A stretch of DNA of 64,000 nucleotides, taken from contig NZ_JAHEWN010000009.1 in NCBI RefSeq assembly GCF_018598555.1, positions 1 to 64,000 on the forward strand. The letters are read 5' to 3'. The notes under the pieces are model-generated. The model saw only the letters and a list, made by a program, of their open reading frames with translations, searched no databases and had not been told where the DNA came from. This document shows positions 33,819 through 41,876 of the stretch, piece by piece (position 1 is the first letter of the stretch; every line of letters starts with the position of its first letter). The position numbers were made by a program, and so were the translations under genes. The stretch comes from Curtobacterium aurantiacum. GTDB taxonomy: Bacteria > Actinomycetota > Actinomycetes > Actinomycetales > Microbacteriaceae.

Positions 33819-34610
33819 TCAGGCGTTCGGGTCGGCGCGCTGGGCGCGACGCAGGGTCAGGACCTCGGGGCCGGCCTCGGTGACCGCGACCGTGTGCTCG
33901 ACGTGCGCGGCACGTGAGCCATCGACGCTGCGCAGGGTCCAGCCGTCGTCGTCCTGGTAGAGCTCGTCGGTCGTCTGCATGAGCCACGGCTCGATCGCCA
34001 CGACCAGCCCCGGCCGGAGCTTCAGGCCGCGACCCGGACGGCCGTCGTTCGGCACGTGCGGGTCCCCGTGCATCGTGCGGCCCACGCCGTGCCCGCCGAA
34101 CTGCAGGTTGACGCTGTGACCGGCCTCGTGTGCCACGTGCCCGATCGCGTGCGAGACGTCGCCGAGCTTGTTGCCGGGGGCCGCCTGGGCGATGCCGGCG
34201 GCCAGTGCGCGTTCGACTGTGGCGATGAGGGCCTGGTCCTCGTCACGCGGCGTGCCGACCTGCACGCTGACGGCGGAGTCCGCGACCCAGCCGTCGACGC
34301 TCGCGGCGAAGTCCAGGCTGACCAGGTCGCCGTCCTGCAGGGTGCGATCGTGCGGCAGACCGTGCAGGGCGGCGTCGTTGACCGAGGTGCAGAGGTTCTT
34401 GCCGAACGGGGACATGCCGAACGACGGGTGGTAGTCGACGTAGCAGCTCTCCGCGCCACGCTCGGCGATCATCCGGGCCGCGACCCGGTCGAGGTCGAGC
34501 AGGTTGACGCCGACGTCGACCGTCTCGAGCAGTTCGTCGAGGACATCGGCCACGAACCGGCCGGCGACACGGAGGCCGTCCAGCTCGGCGGGGGTGCGGA
34601 GTTCGATCAT
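33819..34610 (-). CDS. map: Methionine aminopeptidase, type I
   Basis: 263 aa. Removes the initiator methionine from new proteins. The metal ligands fall in [17 protein letters not shown] (two Asp, near residue 95), [15 protein letters not shown] (His, near residue 169), AIEPW (Glu, near residue 202) and EHTVAV (Glu, near residue 239). [15 protein letters not shown] is also typical. The ATG at 34610 is preceded on the minus strand by GAGGATGG. It diverges from rplS and converges on trmD. Confidence 0.96.
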   Translation of the reverse strand: MIELRTPAELDGLRVAGRFVADVLDELLETVDVGVNLLDLDRVAARMIAERGAESCYVDYHPSFGMSPFGKNLCTSVNDAALHGLPHDRTLQDGDLVSLDFAASVDGWVADSAVSVQVGTPRDEDQALIATVERALAAGIAQAAPGNKLGDVSHAIGHVAHEAGHSVNLQFGGHGVGRTMHGDPHVPNDGRPGRGLKLRPGLVVAIEPWLMQTTDELYQDDDGWTLRSVDGSRAAHVEHTVAVTEAGPEVLTLRRAQRADPNA

Positions 34611-34778
34611 GGGTCCATCCTCGTCGTTTTGTCTCCGCCGGTGTCTGTGGCAGTATTGAACGCTGTGCCCTGGCTGGACTCTGCCACGGGGGAGTCGCCG
34701 ACACCGGGCACGCACCACCACTTTCCGAACCTTCGATCCGCGGCGACCCGTGCGCGTCCGCAGAGAGTGAAACCCACC
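34611..34778. promoter_or_regulatory. Divergent map / rplS promoter region with rplS leader
   Basis: No gene is seen in these 168 bases. A relatively AT-rich TTTTGTCT (about 34627-34634) and CAGTATTGAACG (about 34652-34663) may be the -35/-10 of rplS, leaving a leader of roughly 110 bases. A weak GAGAG lies before the rplS ATG. Confidence 0.4.
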
Positions 34779-35135
34779 ATGAGCCAGCTCCTCGACAACG
34801 TCGACGCAGCATCGCTGCGGACCGACGTCCCGGACTTCCGCCCCGGCGACACCATCAAGGTGCACGTCAACATCGTCGAAGGCACGCGCTCGCGTATCCA
34901 GGTCTTCCAGGGTGTCGTCATCGGCCGTCAGGGCCACGGCATCGGCGAGACCTTCAAGGTCCGCAAGGTGAGCTTCCAGGTCGGCGTCGAGCGCTGGTTC
35001 CCGGTGCACTCGCCGATCATCGACCACATCGAGATCGTCACCAAGGGTGACGTGCGTCGTGCGAAGCTCTACTACCTGCGCGAGCTCCGCGGCAAGGCTG
35101 CCCGCCGCAAGATCAAGGAGAAGCGCGACGCCTGA
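34779..35135 (+). CDS. rplS: 50S ribosomal protein L19
   Basis: 118 aa, standard length. [36 protein letters not shown] and the C-terminal [20 protein letters not shown] are the bL19 signatures. L19 sits at the 30S-50S interface. ATG 34779 is chosen; the frame is open far upstream across the map gene, which is an artefact. lepB follows after 122 bases. Confidence 0.97.
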   Translation: MSQLLDNVDAASLRTDVPDFRPGDTIKVHVNIVEGTRSRIQVFQGVVIGRQGHGIGETFKVRKVSFQVGVERWFPVHSPIIDHIEIVTKGDVRRAKLYYLRELRGKAARRKIKEKRDA

Positions 35136-35257
35136 TCGCCTTCACAGTGAGCGGCCGCGAGCCGGGCGACGCTGCGAGCCCCTCGTCCATGTACGGTTGT
35201 GCATCGACGGGGGGCTCTTCCCATTGTGGGGAGTCGGTGGTTCGAACGAGAGCGGAA

Positions 35258-36001
35258 ATGACGGATACGACAGAGGATTCCGGGCGCAGGCCACGTGCCG
35301 AGAAGCAACGGAACGGCGTCCTCACATTCCTTCGCGACCTCGTCATCATCTTCATCGCCGCGTTGCTCGTGTCCTTCCTGGTGAAGACGTTCCTGATCCG
35401 GTCGTTCTACATCCCGTCCGCGTCGATGGAGAACACGCTCCAGATCAACGACCGCGTGATCGTCAACGAGCTCGTGCCCGACGCCGTCGCACTGAAGCGC
35501 GGGGACGTCGTCGTGTTCAAGGACCCGGGCGGATGGCTCACCGGGGCCGAGGTACCGAGCGTCACGCCGGACACACAGCCCGCCAAGGCGATCGACTGGC
35601 TCCTCACGCAGGTCGGTCTCGGGACGGGCGACAGTGACGACCACCTGATCAAGCGGGTCATCGGCCTGCCGGGTGACAAGGTGTCGTGCTGCAACGACCT
35701 CGGGCAGATGTCGGTCAACGGCGTCCCGATCAAGGAGCCGTACCTGAAGCTCCCCGCCGGCGCACCCGCGTCGGCGACCGACTTCTCGGTCACCGTGCCG
35801 AAGGGCACCATCTGGGTGATGGGCGACAACCGGAACGACTCGAAGGACTCCCGCTACAACGGGGACACCCCGTCCAAGGGCTTCGTCCCGCTGTCCGACG
35901 TCACCGGTCGTGCGTTCGTCATCTCCTGGCCGTCGAGCCGGTGGACGTGGCTCGACGACCATCCCGAGGTGTTCGCCGGCGTGGAGGAGCGCGACGAGTG
36001 A
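35258..36001 (+). CDS. lepB: Signal peptidase I
   Basis: 247 aa type-I signal peptidase with one N-terminal membrane helix (LVIIFIAALLVSFLVKTFLI, about residues 28-47). The catalytic serine is S56 (SASMENTL) and the lysine K132 (LIKRVIGLPGD); the GDNRNDSKDSR box lies near residue 188. It cleaves exported proteins outside the membrane. The ATG at 35258 follows GAGAGCGGA. The stop overlaps rnhB by 4 bases (GTGA). Confidence 0.95.
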   Translation: MTDTTEDSGRRPRAEKQRNGVLTFLRDLVIIFIAALLVSFLVKTFLIRSFYIPSASMENTLQINDRVIVNELVPDAVALKRGDVVVFKDPGGWLTGAEVPSVTPDTQPAKAIDWLLTQVGLGTGDSDDHLIKRVIGLPGDKVSCCNDLGQMSVNGVPIKEPYLKLPAGAPASATDFSVTVPKGTIWVMGDNRNDSKDSRYNGDTPSKGFVPLSDVTGRAFVISWPSSRWTWLDDHPEVFAGVEERDE

Positions 36002-36705
36002 CCGCCGTCCGCCCGTCGTTGCGCGTCGAGAAGCGTCTCCTGGCTGCGGGCCGTGTGACGGTCATCGGCATGGACGAGGTCGGCCGCGGTGCGATCGCCG
36101 GGCCGGTCGGGGTCGGTGTGGCCGCCGTGACGCTCGACATCGGCCGGGTGCCCCAGGGGCTCGCCGACTCGAAGCTGCTGTCCGAGGCCCGGCGGAACGA
36201 CCTCGTGCCGGTCGTGCAGCGCTGGGCCCGGACCGCCGTGGGCATGACGTCGGCGGAGTTCGTCGACCAGCAGGGCATCGTCCCCGCTCTCGGTGCTGCC
36301 GGTGTGCAGGCGCTCGGGTCTCTGGTGGCCGACGGGGTGTCCCTCGACGGAGCGGTGGTCGTGCTGGACGGGTCGTTCGACTGGTTGAGCCGTGCCCTGC
36401 CCGCATCACTTCGCTCCGCGACGGAGCCGCTCGACGTGGTCGTCCGCGTCAAGGCAGACCGCGACTGCGCCTCGGTGGCCGCGGCGTCCGTGGTGGCCAA
36501 GGTCGCTCGTGACACGGTCATGATCGCGGCCCACGACGAAGCCCCGCACTACGGGTGGGTGTCGAACAAGGGGTACGGGTCGACGGCGCACTACGACGCG
36601 ATCCGGACGATCGGCGCGCACGCGCTGCACCGGAAGTCGTGGCTGCACCAGGCCTCGAGCGTCTCGCTGGACGGGTTCGACGAGCTCGACGCCCTCGCCG
36701 GTTGA
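35998..36705 (+). CDS. rnhB: Ribonuclease HII
   Basis: 235 aa. Removes RNA from RNA-DNA hybrids, including single ribonucleotides. IGMDEVGRGAIAGPVGVG near residue 22 holds the DEVGRG metal site; DSKLLSEARRNDL near residue 59 and VKADRDCASVAAASVVAKVARD near residue 151 are also conserved. GTG 35998 overlaps the lepB stop. Confidence 0.95.
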   Translation: MTAVRPSLRVEKRLLAAGRVTVIGMDEVGRGAIAGPVGVGVAAVTLDIGRVPQGLADSKLLSEARRNDLVPVVQRWARTAVGMTSAEFVDQQGIVPALGAAGVQALGSLVADGVSLDGAVVVLDGSFDWLSRALPASLRSATEPLDVVVRVKADRDCASVAAASVVAKVARDTVMIAAHDEAPHYGWVSNKGYGSTAHYDAIRTIGAHALHRKSWLHQASSVSLDGFDELDALAG

Positions 36706-36735
36706 CCGCGTCGTCCGTTCGGGCGCTGGTCGCCG

Positions 36736-36741
36736 TAGACT
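36736..36741 (+). promoter_or_regulatory. -10 box TAGACT of the DUF2469 gene
   Basis: TAGACT ends nine bases before ATG 36751, as in ffh. No ribosome binding site is seen, so the transcript is leaderless or nearly so. Confidence 0.55.
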
Positions 36742-36750
36742 GTGGGCGCA

Positions 36751-37074
36751 ATGGATGAGGACGAATTCGACGACTACGACCGCGAGGTCGAGCTGGCCCT
36801 GTACCGCGAGTACCGAGACGTGGTCTCGCAGTTCCGTTACGTGGTCGAGACGGAGCGCCGTTTCTACCTGGCGAACGAGGTCGAACTCGTGCGCCGTGAC
36901 ACGGAGCACGACTTCTACTTCGAACTGACGATGAACGACGTCTGGGTGTGGGACGTCTACCGTTCGGACCGCTTCGTGAAGGGCGTCCGCGTGCTCACGT
37001 TCAAGGACGTGAACGTCGAGGAACTCACGACACGCGAACTCGAACTGCCGAAGGAACTCGCACTCGACGAGTGA
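36751..37074 (+). CDS. DUF2469 family protein
   Basis: 107 aa, acidic start (MDEDEFDDYDREVELALYRE) followed by FRYVVETERRFYLANEVEL and FYFELTMNDVWVWDVYR. This family is nearly universal in actinobacteria and usually sits after rnhB and near yraN, as here, but its function is unknown. No membrane segment or catalytic motif is seen. Confidence 0.9.
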   Translation: MDEDEFDDYDREVELALYREYRDVVSQFRYVVETERRFYLANEVELVRRDTEHDFYFELTMNDVWVWDVYRSDRFVKGVRVLTFKDVNVEELTTRELELPKELALDE

Positions 37075-37145
37075 TCGTCAATTCTCATTCTTCTTCTTTC
37101 CGGGTGAATCGCCGGCGATCTGAACCGCCGGGGAATTGTTCGCGC

Positions 37146-37151
37146 TATTCT
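37146..37151 (+). promoter_or_regulatory. -10 box TATTCT of lsr2 in an AT-rich patch
   Basis: TATTCT lies 37 bases before the lsr2 ATG. The 37075-37152 stretch (ATTCTCATTCTTCTTCTTTC, GGGGAATTGTTC) is by far the most AT-rich in the area. Lsr2 binds AT-rich DNA, so the gene may control itself (inference). Confidence 0.55.
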
Positions 37152-37188
37152 GGTGGGGATATTCCCGCCCCACGAACAGGAGCACCCC

Positions 37189-37539
37189 ATGGCACAGAAG
37201 GTCACCGTCCAGCTCGTCGACGACCTCGACGATTCGCCCATCACCACCGGTGAAGGCCGGACGGTCGAATTCGCGTTCGACGGTTCGTCGTACGAGATCG
37301 ACCTGTCGAACGACAACGTCGACAAGTTCCGCGAGGCGATCTCCGACTACATCGCCGCAGCGCGCAAGGTCTCGGGCCGTCGGACCGGTGGCGGTTCCGC
37401 ACCGAAGTCGGCGCCCAAGCGCGGCAACTCGGAAGAGCTCGGCAAGATCCGCGAGTGGGCCAAGGAGAACGGGTACGAAGTGTCCTCCCGCGGCCGTATC
37501 TCGACGCAGGTGCAGGAAGCCTACGCAGCAGCGCACTGA
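37189..37539 (+). CDS. lsr2: Lsr2-type nucleoid-associated protein
   Basis: 116 aa. Lsr2 bridges DNA and silences AT-rich, often acquired genes; it is the actinobacterial counterpart of H-NS. The N-terminal dimer domain starts MAQKVTVQLVDDLDDSPI, a Lys/Gly/Pro linker follows (residues 63-80), and the C-terminal DNA-binding domain has IREWAKENGYEVSSRGRIS with the minor-groove RGR at residues 101-103. ATG 37189 follows CAGGAG by seven bases; the upstream in-frame ATG 37153 is rejected. A good terminator follows. Confidence 0.95.
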   Translation: MAQKVTVQLVDDLDDSPITTGEGRTVEFAFDGSSYEIDLSNDNVDKFREAISDYIAAARKVSGRRTGGGSAPKSAPKRGNSEELGKIREWAKENGYEVSSRGRISTQVQEAYAAAH

Positions 37540-37553
37540 CGCTCATCGGAGCA

Positions 37554-37590
37554 GGACCCGGGTGATCTCGATCGCCCGGGTCCTTCTTCT
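37554..37590 (+). terminator. Intrinsic terminator after lsr2
   Basis: GGACCCGGG (37554-37562) pairs with CCCGGGTCC (37575-37583) and is followed by TTCTTCTTT. This is one of the few terminators here with a recognisable pyrimidine/T-rich tail. Confidence 0.85.
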
Positions 37591-37668
37591 TTCCTCCACA
37601 GGGCTGGTCCGTCCATGCTGATTCCACAGATACTTCTGCGCTGCCTGGCGATGTGCTCATTCCGGAGA

Positions 37669-37689
37669 TCGTTGTCGTGGAGGCAACGA
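37669..37689 (+). promoter_or_regulatory. Hairpin holding the yraN ribosome binding site
   Basis: TCGTTG (37669-37674) pairs with CAACGA (37684-37689), leaving TCGTGGAGG with the GGAGG binding site in the loop, one base before ATG 37691. The presentation of the site in a loop may tune yraN translation. Confidence 0.5.
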
Positions 37690-37690
37690 C

Positions 37691-38080
37691 ATGGAACAGC
37701 AGGTGCAACGTCCACCGGGGCGATCACTCCGGAACGGTCGACTCGGACGATTCGGTGAAGAACAGGCGGTGACCTGGCTCGAAGCGCGGGGATTCCGGGT
37801 GCTCGAGCGGAACTGGCGATGTGCTCGGGGGGAAGTCGACATCGTCGCGTGGGATTCCTGCACGCTCGCGTTCATCGAGGTGAAGACCCGGTCCGGAGCC
37901 GCGACCGGTCATCCGTTCGAGGCGATCACGGCGGCGAAGCTCAGTCGGATGCGACGACTCGTGCCCGAGTGGTTCGACGCGCACCCCGAGGTCTCGGCCC
38001 GCTCGGTCCGCATCGACGTCGTCGCGGTCCACGTCGACGGGCCGCGCACCGTCGTCGAACACCTGGCGGGTGTGCTGTGA
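37691..38080 (+). CDS. yraN: YraN family (UPF0102) putative endonuclease-like protein
   Basis: 129 aa with the restriction-endonuclease-like core: GEEQAVTWLEARGFRVLERNWR near residue 22, GEVDIVAWD near residue 47 and FIEVKTRSG near residue 59 (acidic/Lys metal-site pattern). The family has no proven function, though its constant place beside comM and dprA suggests a role with DNA. The stop overlaps comM (GTGA). Confidence 0.9.
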   Translation: MEQQVQRPPGRSLRNGRLGRFGEEQAVTWLEARGFRVLERNWRCARGEVDIVAWDSCTLAFIEVKTRSGAATGHPFEAITAAKLSRMRRLVPEWFDAHPEVSARSVRIDVVAVHVDGPRTVVEHLAGVL

Positions 38081-39600
38081 CCGGCATCGGACGCGCCGCT
38101 GCCGTCGCCTTGCTCGGCGTCACCGGCCGGCGTATCGAGGTCGAGGCGCACCTGACGAGCCAGCTGCCGGCGTTCAGCATCATCGGTCTGCCCGACACCT
38201 CCCTCGGCGAGGCGCGTGAGCGTGTGCGGTCCGCCGCCGCGAACGCCGGGTGCCCGCTGCCGGCACGCCGGATCACGGTGAACCTGACCCCGGCGGCGAT
38301 CCCGAAGCGCGGCTCCGGGTTCGACCTCGCCATCGCGATGGCCGTGCTCGCCGGGGCCGGCCTCGCCCCGGACGTCTCCGAGCGCATCGTCTACATCGGT
38401 GAACTCGGCCTCGACGGTCGGGTGCGTCCGGTCCCCGGCGTGATCCCGATGCTGGTCGCTGCACGCGACGCCGGTGTGGACCGCGTGGTGCTGCCGGTCG
38501 GCAACCTGGCCGAGGCCAGGGTGGTCACCGGGGTCCGGGTCCGGGGCGTGGACTCGTTGCGTGCGGCCGCGATCGACGCCGGGGCGCTCCTGCCGACGGT
38601 CGAGGTCGACCCGGTGCTGCCGGTCCCGGTCACGGCTGTGCCACGTCCCGTGGCCGAGCTGTCGGACGTCGTGGGGAACCCGGTCGGCGTCCGAGCGCTC
38701 ATCGCGGCGGCTGCCGGTGGACACCATGCCCTGCTTCTCGGGCCGCCGGGTGCCGGCAAGACGATGCTCGCCGAACGACTGCCCGGGCTGCTGCCCGACC
38801 TCGACGACGAGACGGCGCTCGAGGTCGCCGCGGTCCGGTCGGTCGCCGGGCTCGGGCCCGCGTCGTGGAGCACGAAGCCACCCTGGGAGGCACCGCACCA
38901 CTCCGCTTCGGCGGTCTCGCTCATCGGCGGTGGGTCCGGGGTGCTGCGCCCCGGTGCCGTGTCGCGCGCCACCGGGGGGATCCTGTTCCTCGACGAGGCC
39001 CCGGAGTTCCCGCGTGCCGTGCTCGACGCGCTCCGGCAGCCGCTCGAGTCCGGTCGGATCACGATCCACCGTGCCGCCGGTGCCGCCGAGTTCCCCGCCC
39101 GCTGCCAGGTCGTGCTCGCCGCGAACCCCTGTCCGTGCGGCAACGCGGGCGGCGCGCACGGGCAGCCCTGCGAGTGCTCGCCGAGCACCGTCCGCCGGTA
39201 CCTCGGTCGGATGTCCGGCCCGCTGCTCGACCGGATGGACATCCGGGTGCTCGTGCCCCGGGTGACGACCGGACGGATGCGCGACGCGGACGGCAGCACG
39301 CCGACGACGGCGGTGGCGCGTGCTGCGGTGGCGGCGGCTCGGGCCCGCATGGCGGAGCGGTTGCACGGGACGGGCTGGTCGCGGAACGCCGAGGTCACCG
39401 GGACGTGGCTCCGGGCTGCGGGCCGGATCGAGCCCGGATCGACGGCGGACCTGGACCGTGCGCTCGACCTCGGAACCCTGACGATGCGCGGCTGGGACCG
39501 GGTGATGCGGTTGGCGTGGACGCTGGCTGACCTCGACGCGGTCGACCGACCGACGGGCGCCCACGTCCGTGGCGCTCTCGCACTGCGGAGCGCCCTGTGA
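38077..39600 (+). CDS. comM: YifB/ComM family Mg-chelatase-like AAA+ ATPase
   Basis: 507 aa. Residues 20-185 form the Lon-protease-like fold (IIGLPDTSLGEARERVRSA); the AAA+ core has GPPGAGKTMLAERLPGLLP near residue 217, LFLDEAPEFP near residue 303 and CPCGNAGG near residue 350; LDRMDIRVLVPRV and MRGWDRVMRLAWTLADLD follow. ComM promotes branch migration of incoming DNA during natural transformation in Gram-negative bacteria; here it is coupled to dprA. GTG 38077 overlaps yraN; its stop overlaps dprA by 4 bases. Confidence 0.93.
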   Translation: MTGIGRAAAVALLGVTGRRIEVEAHLTSQLPAFSIIGLPDTSLGEARERVRSAAANAGCPLPARRITVNLTPAAIPKRGSGFDLAIAMAVLAGAGLAPDVSERIVYIGELGLDGRVRPVPGVIPMLVAARDAGVDRVVLPVGNLAEARVVTGVRVRGVDSLRAAAIDAGALLPTVEVDPVLPVPVTAVPRPVAELSDVVGNPVGVRALIAAAAGGHHALLLGPPGAGKTMLAERLPGLLPDLDDETALEVAAVRSVAGLGPASWSTKPPWEAPHHSASAVSLIGGGSGVLRPGAVSRATGGILFLDEAPEFPRAVLDALRQPLESGRITIHRAAGAAEFPARCQVVLAANPCPCGNAGGAHGQPCECSPSTVRRYLGRMSGPLLDRMDIRVLVPRVTTGRMRDADGSTPTTAVARAAVAAARARMAERLHGTGWSRNAEVTGTWLRAAGRIEPGSTADLDRALDLGTLTMRGWDRVMRLAWTLADLDAVDRPTGAHVRGALALRSAL

Positions 39601-40835
39601 CACCCGCGGGCACGGAGCTGCTCGACACCGTGGCACGCATGCTCGGCCGGGGCGGCGCTGCCGTCGACCCGGTCCAGGCCGCCGCGCGGGTCGCGTGGTC
39701 CGCGATCGTGGAGCCCGGGGACTCCGTCGCCGGGGAACTCATCGCCGGGCTCGGACCGGAGCGCGCGCTCGGCGCCGTGCTGCTCGCCGCCGACGACGAG
39801 TTCGACGCGCTGCTGGGTGACTGCGTCGAGGCCGAGGTGCCCGGCGCCGAGGACCCCGCGGTCCTGCTCGGCGTGCTGCAGGCCGCGGTCGGACGCTGGC
39901 GGCCGCGGCTGGCCAGTGTCCAGGTGGGCGACGTGCTCGCGGCTGCCGGTGCGGTCGGTGCCGGTCTGCTCGTGCCGGACAGTGACGGCTGGCCCTCCGC
40001 CGTGGACGACCTCGGCCCGCACGCGCCCGTGGTGCTCTGGACACGCAGCACGGGCGCACACCTCGGCGGCGGGACGCCGGCGCTGGGAGTCGTCGGATCC
40101 CGGGCGAACACGGTGGCCGGTGCCGAGGCTGCGGCGGAGATCACCTCGAGTGCGGCGGACGCCGGATGCGCGATCGTGAGCGGTGGCGCCTACGGCATCG
40201 ACGCGGTGGCGCACCGGGTCGCCGTCGCCGCCGGAGCCCCCACCGTCGCGGTCCTCGCGGGGGGCATCGACCAGCTCTACCCGGCCGGCAACGCGCAGCT
40301 CCTCCACAACGTGGCGCGGCAGGGAGCGCTGCTCGCCGAGTCCGCTCCGGGGACGCGGCCCACGCGCTGGCGCTTCCTCGGCCGGAACCGCCTGATCGCC
40401 GCGCTGGCCGACGTCACGGTCGTGGTCGAGGCCGGCGCGCGGTCCGGGGCCCTCAACACCGCCCACCACGCCGCACAGCTCGGCAGGCCGGTGTTCGCGG
40501 TCCCGGGGGCGTTCGCCTCCGCTGCGTCGGTCGGTTGCCACCGGCTCATCGCGCAGGGGCGTGCACAGATCGTCGTGCACCCGGGCGACCCGACCGCGGC
40601 GACGCGGACGGCTCCGGAACAGGGCGGGGGAGCGGTGCCGGACGAACCGCTCCTGTCCGGCCGGCAGGACCCCGAGGTGACCCGCGTCCTCGACGCGCTC
40701 GGCCGTCGCGCGCTGCCCGAGGCGGAGATCGCGCGACGGGCGGGGATGTCGCCCGCCGATGTCGCCGATGCGCTCGCACTGGCGCAGTTGCAGGGGCTCG
40801 TCGTACCCGGTGGCGGCGGGTGGGGACTGGCATGA
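39597..40835 (+). CDS. dprA: DNA-processing protein DprA
   Basis: 412 aa. Loads RecA on incoming single-stranded DNA. The Rossmann core shows LGVVGSRANTVAG near residue 163, VSGGAYGIDAVAHRVAVAAG near residue 195, GGIDQLYPAGNAQLL near residue 222 and LGRNRLIAALADVTVVVEAG near residue 261. A C-terminal winged helix (LPEAEIARRAGMSPADVADAL) completes it. GTG 39597 overlaps comM. xerC starts 25 bases on. Confidence 0.95.
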   Translation: MTPAGTELLDTVARMLGRGGAAVDPVQAAARVAWSAIVEPGDSVAGELIAGLGPERALGAVLLAADDEFDALLGDCVEAEVPGAEDPAVLLGVLQAAVGRWRPRLASVQVGDVLAAAGAVGAGLLVPDSDGWPSAVDDLGPHAPVVLWTRSTGAHLGGGTPALGVVGSRANTVAGAEAAAEITSSAADAGCAIVSGGAYGIDAVAHRVAVAAGAPTVAVLAGGIDQLYPAGNAQLLHNVARQGALLAESAPGTRPTRWRFLGRNRLIAALADVTVVVEAGARSGALNTAHHAAQLGRPVFAVPGAFASAASVGCHRLIAQGRAQIVVHPGDPTAATRTAPEQGGGAVPDEPLLSGRQDPEVTRVLDALGRRALPEAEIARRAGMSPADVADALALAQLQGLVVPGGGGWGLA

Positions 40836-40848
40836 CGGCGGGCGGCCG

Positions 40849-40854
40849 TACGCT
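40849..40854 (+). promoter_or_regulatory. -10 box TACGCT of xerC
   Basis: TACGCT is followed by GACTTC and the xerC GTG. The identical box and gap precede lipB, supporting leaderless initiation here. Confidence 0.5.
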
Positions 40855-40860
40855 GACTTC

Positions 40861-41793
40861 GTGGTTGCGCGGACGGACGGTCGACTCGTGGTGGCGGTGG
40901 ACGCCTTCCTCGGCCACGCCCGTCACGCGCGGGGACTCAGCGAGCAGACCCTCCGCGCGTACGCGAGCGACCTCGAACAGCTCGTGGTGTTCGCCGAGAT
41001 GCGCGGGATCGACCGCGTCACCGACGTCGAGCTCGAGCTCCTGCGTGACTGGCTCTGGGACGCCGATCATCGAGGGCTCGCCCGGTCGACCATCGCCCGG
41101 CGGTCCTCGTCCGTCCGCGCGTTCACCCGGTGGGCGAGCGAGACCGGGGTGACCGCGACCGACGCCGGGGTCCGGCTCCGCGCGCCGAAGGGCGGGGCCC
41201 ACCTGCCCCGTGTGGTGTCGGCCGACCAGGTGCGTACCCTGCTCGACGGACTCGGCGCCCGCGCGGCGACGGACGACCCGTCGGCACTGCGGGACCGTGC
41301 TCTCGTGGAACTCCTGTACGCGGCGGCCATCCGGGTCAGCGAACTCGTCGGGATCGACGTGACCGATCTGGACCGCGGGCGCCTGACCGTGCGGGTGCTC
41401 GGCAAGGGCGGCAAGGAGCGGGTGGTGCCCTTCGGCGTGCCGGCGCGGGACGCGCTCGAGGCGTGGCTGGAGCGCGGACGGCCGGTCGTCGCCGCGCGTG
41501 CGGAGGGGCCGGCCAGCGTGGCGCTGTTCCTCGGCGACCGTGGTGCCCGACTCGGCGTCCGGAGCGCCTACCGCGTGGTGGCCCGGTTGCTCGGCGACCT
41601 GCCGGGCGAGGGGCCGAGCGGCCCGCACACGTTCCGGCACACCGCGGCGACGCACCTGCTCGACGGGGGAGCGGACCTGCGCGCGGTGCAGGAGCTCCTC
41701 GGCCACGCCAGCCTCGGGACGACGCAGATCTACACCCACGTGTCGTCGGCGCGACTGCGCGAGGTCTACCGGACTGCCCACCCGCGCGCCTGA
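40861..41793 (+). CDS. xerC: Tyrosine recombinase XerC
   Basis: 310 aa. Site-specific recombinase that resolves chromosome dimers at dif with XerD and FtsK. SAM-like N-terminal domain (FLGHARHARGLSEQTLRAYASD), then the catalytic domain with R158 (AAIRVSELVG), the HxxR box H256-R259 (HTFRHTAATHLL), LGHASLGTTQIYTHV and the nucleophile Y291. Its place after dprA marks the housekeeping enzyme rather than a phage integrase. GTG 40861 is chosen for the -10 spacing. Confidence 0.93.
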   Translation: MVARTDGRLVVAVDAFLGHARHARGLSEQTLRAYASDLEQLVVFAEMRGIDRVTDVELELLRDWLWDADHRGLARSTIARRSSSVRAFTRWASETGVTATDAGVRLRAPKGGAHLPRVVSADQVRTLLDGLGARAATDDPSALRDRALVELLYAAAIRVSELVGIDVTDLDRGRLTVRVLGKGGKERVVPFGVPARDALEAWLERGRPVVAARAEGPASVALFLGDRGARLGVRSAYRVVARLLGDLPGEGPSGPHTFRHTAATHLLDGGADLRAVQELLGHASLGTTQIYTHVSSARLREVYRTAHPRA

Positions 41794-41804
41794 ACCGTGC
41801 GCCA

Positions 41805-41860
41805 CCCGACACCCGGTGTACCCGACACCCGGGGCGCCCGACACCGGGTGCGCCCGACAC
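41805..41860. repeat. 16-base tandem repeat (CCCGACAC x4) at the xerC / M23 junction
   Basis: CCCGACAC recurs at 41805, 41821, 41837 and 41853, exactly 16 bases apart. CACCCGGTGT (41810-41819) is the reverse complement of ACACCGGGTG (41841-41850), so the array can also fold as a hairpin between the two convergent stops. Confidence 0.85.
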
Positions 41861-41876
41861 TCGCGCCCGTGCGCGA

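Noticed and set aside
40861..41793. Phage or island integrase
   Set aside because: It is in the conserved dprA-xerC position, has housekeeping-type motifs, and no attachment duplication or phage genes lie nearby.
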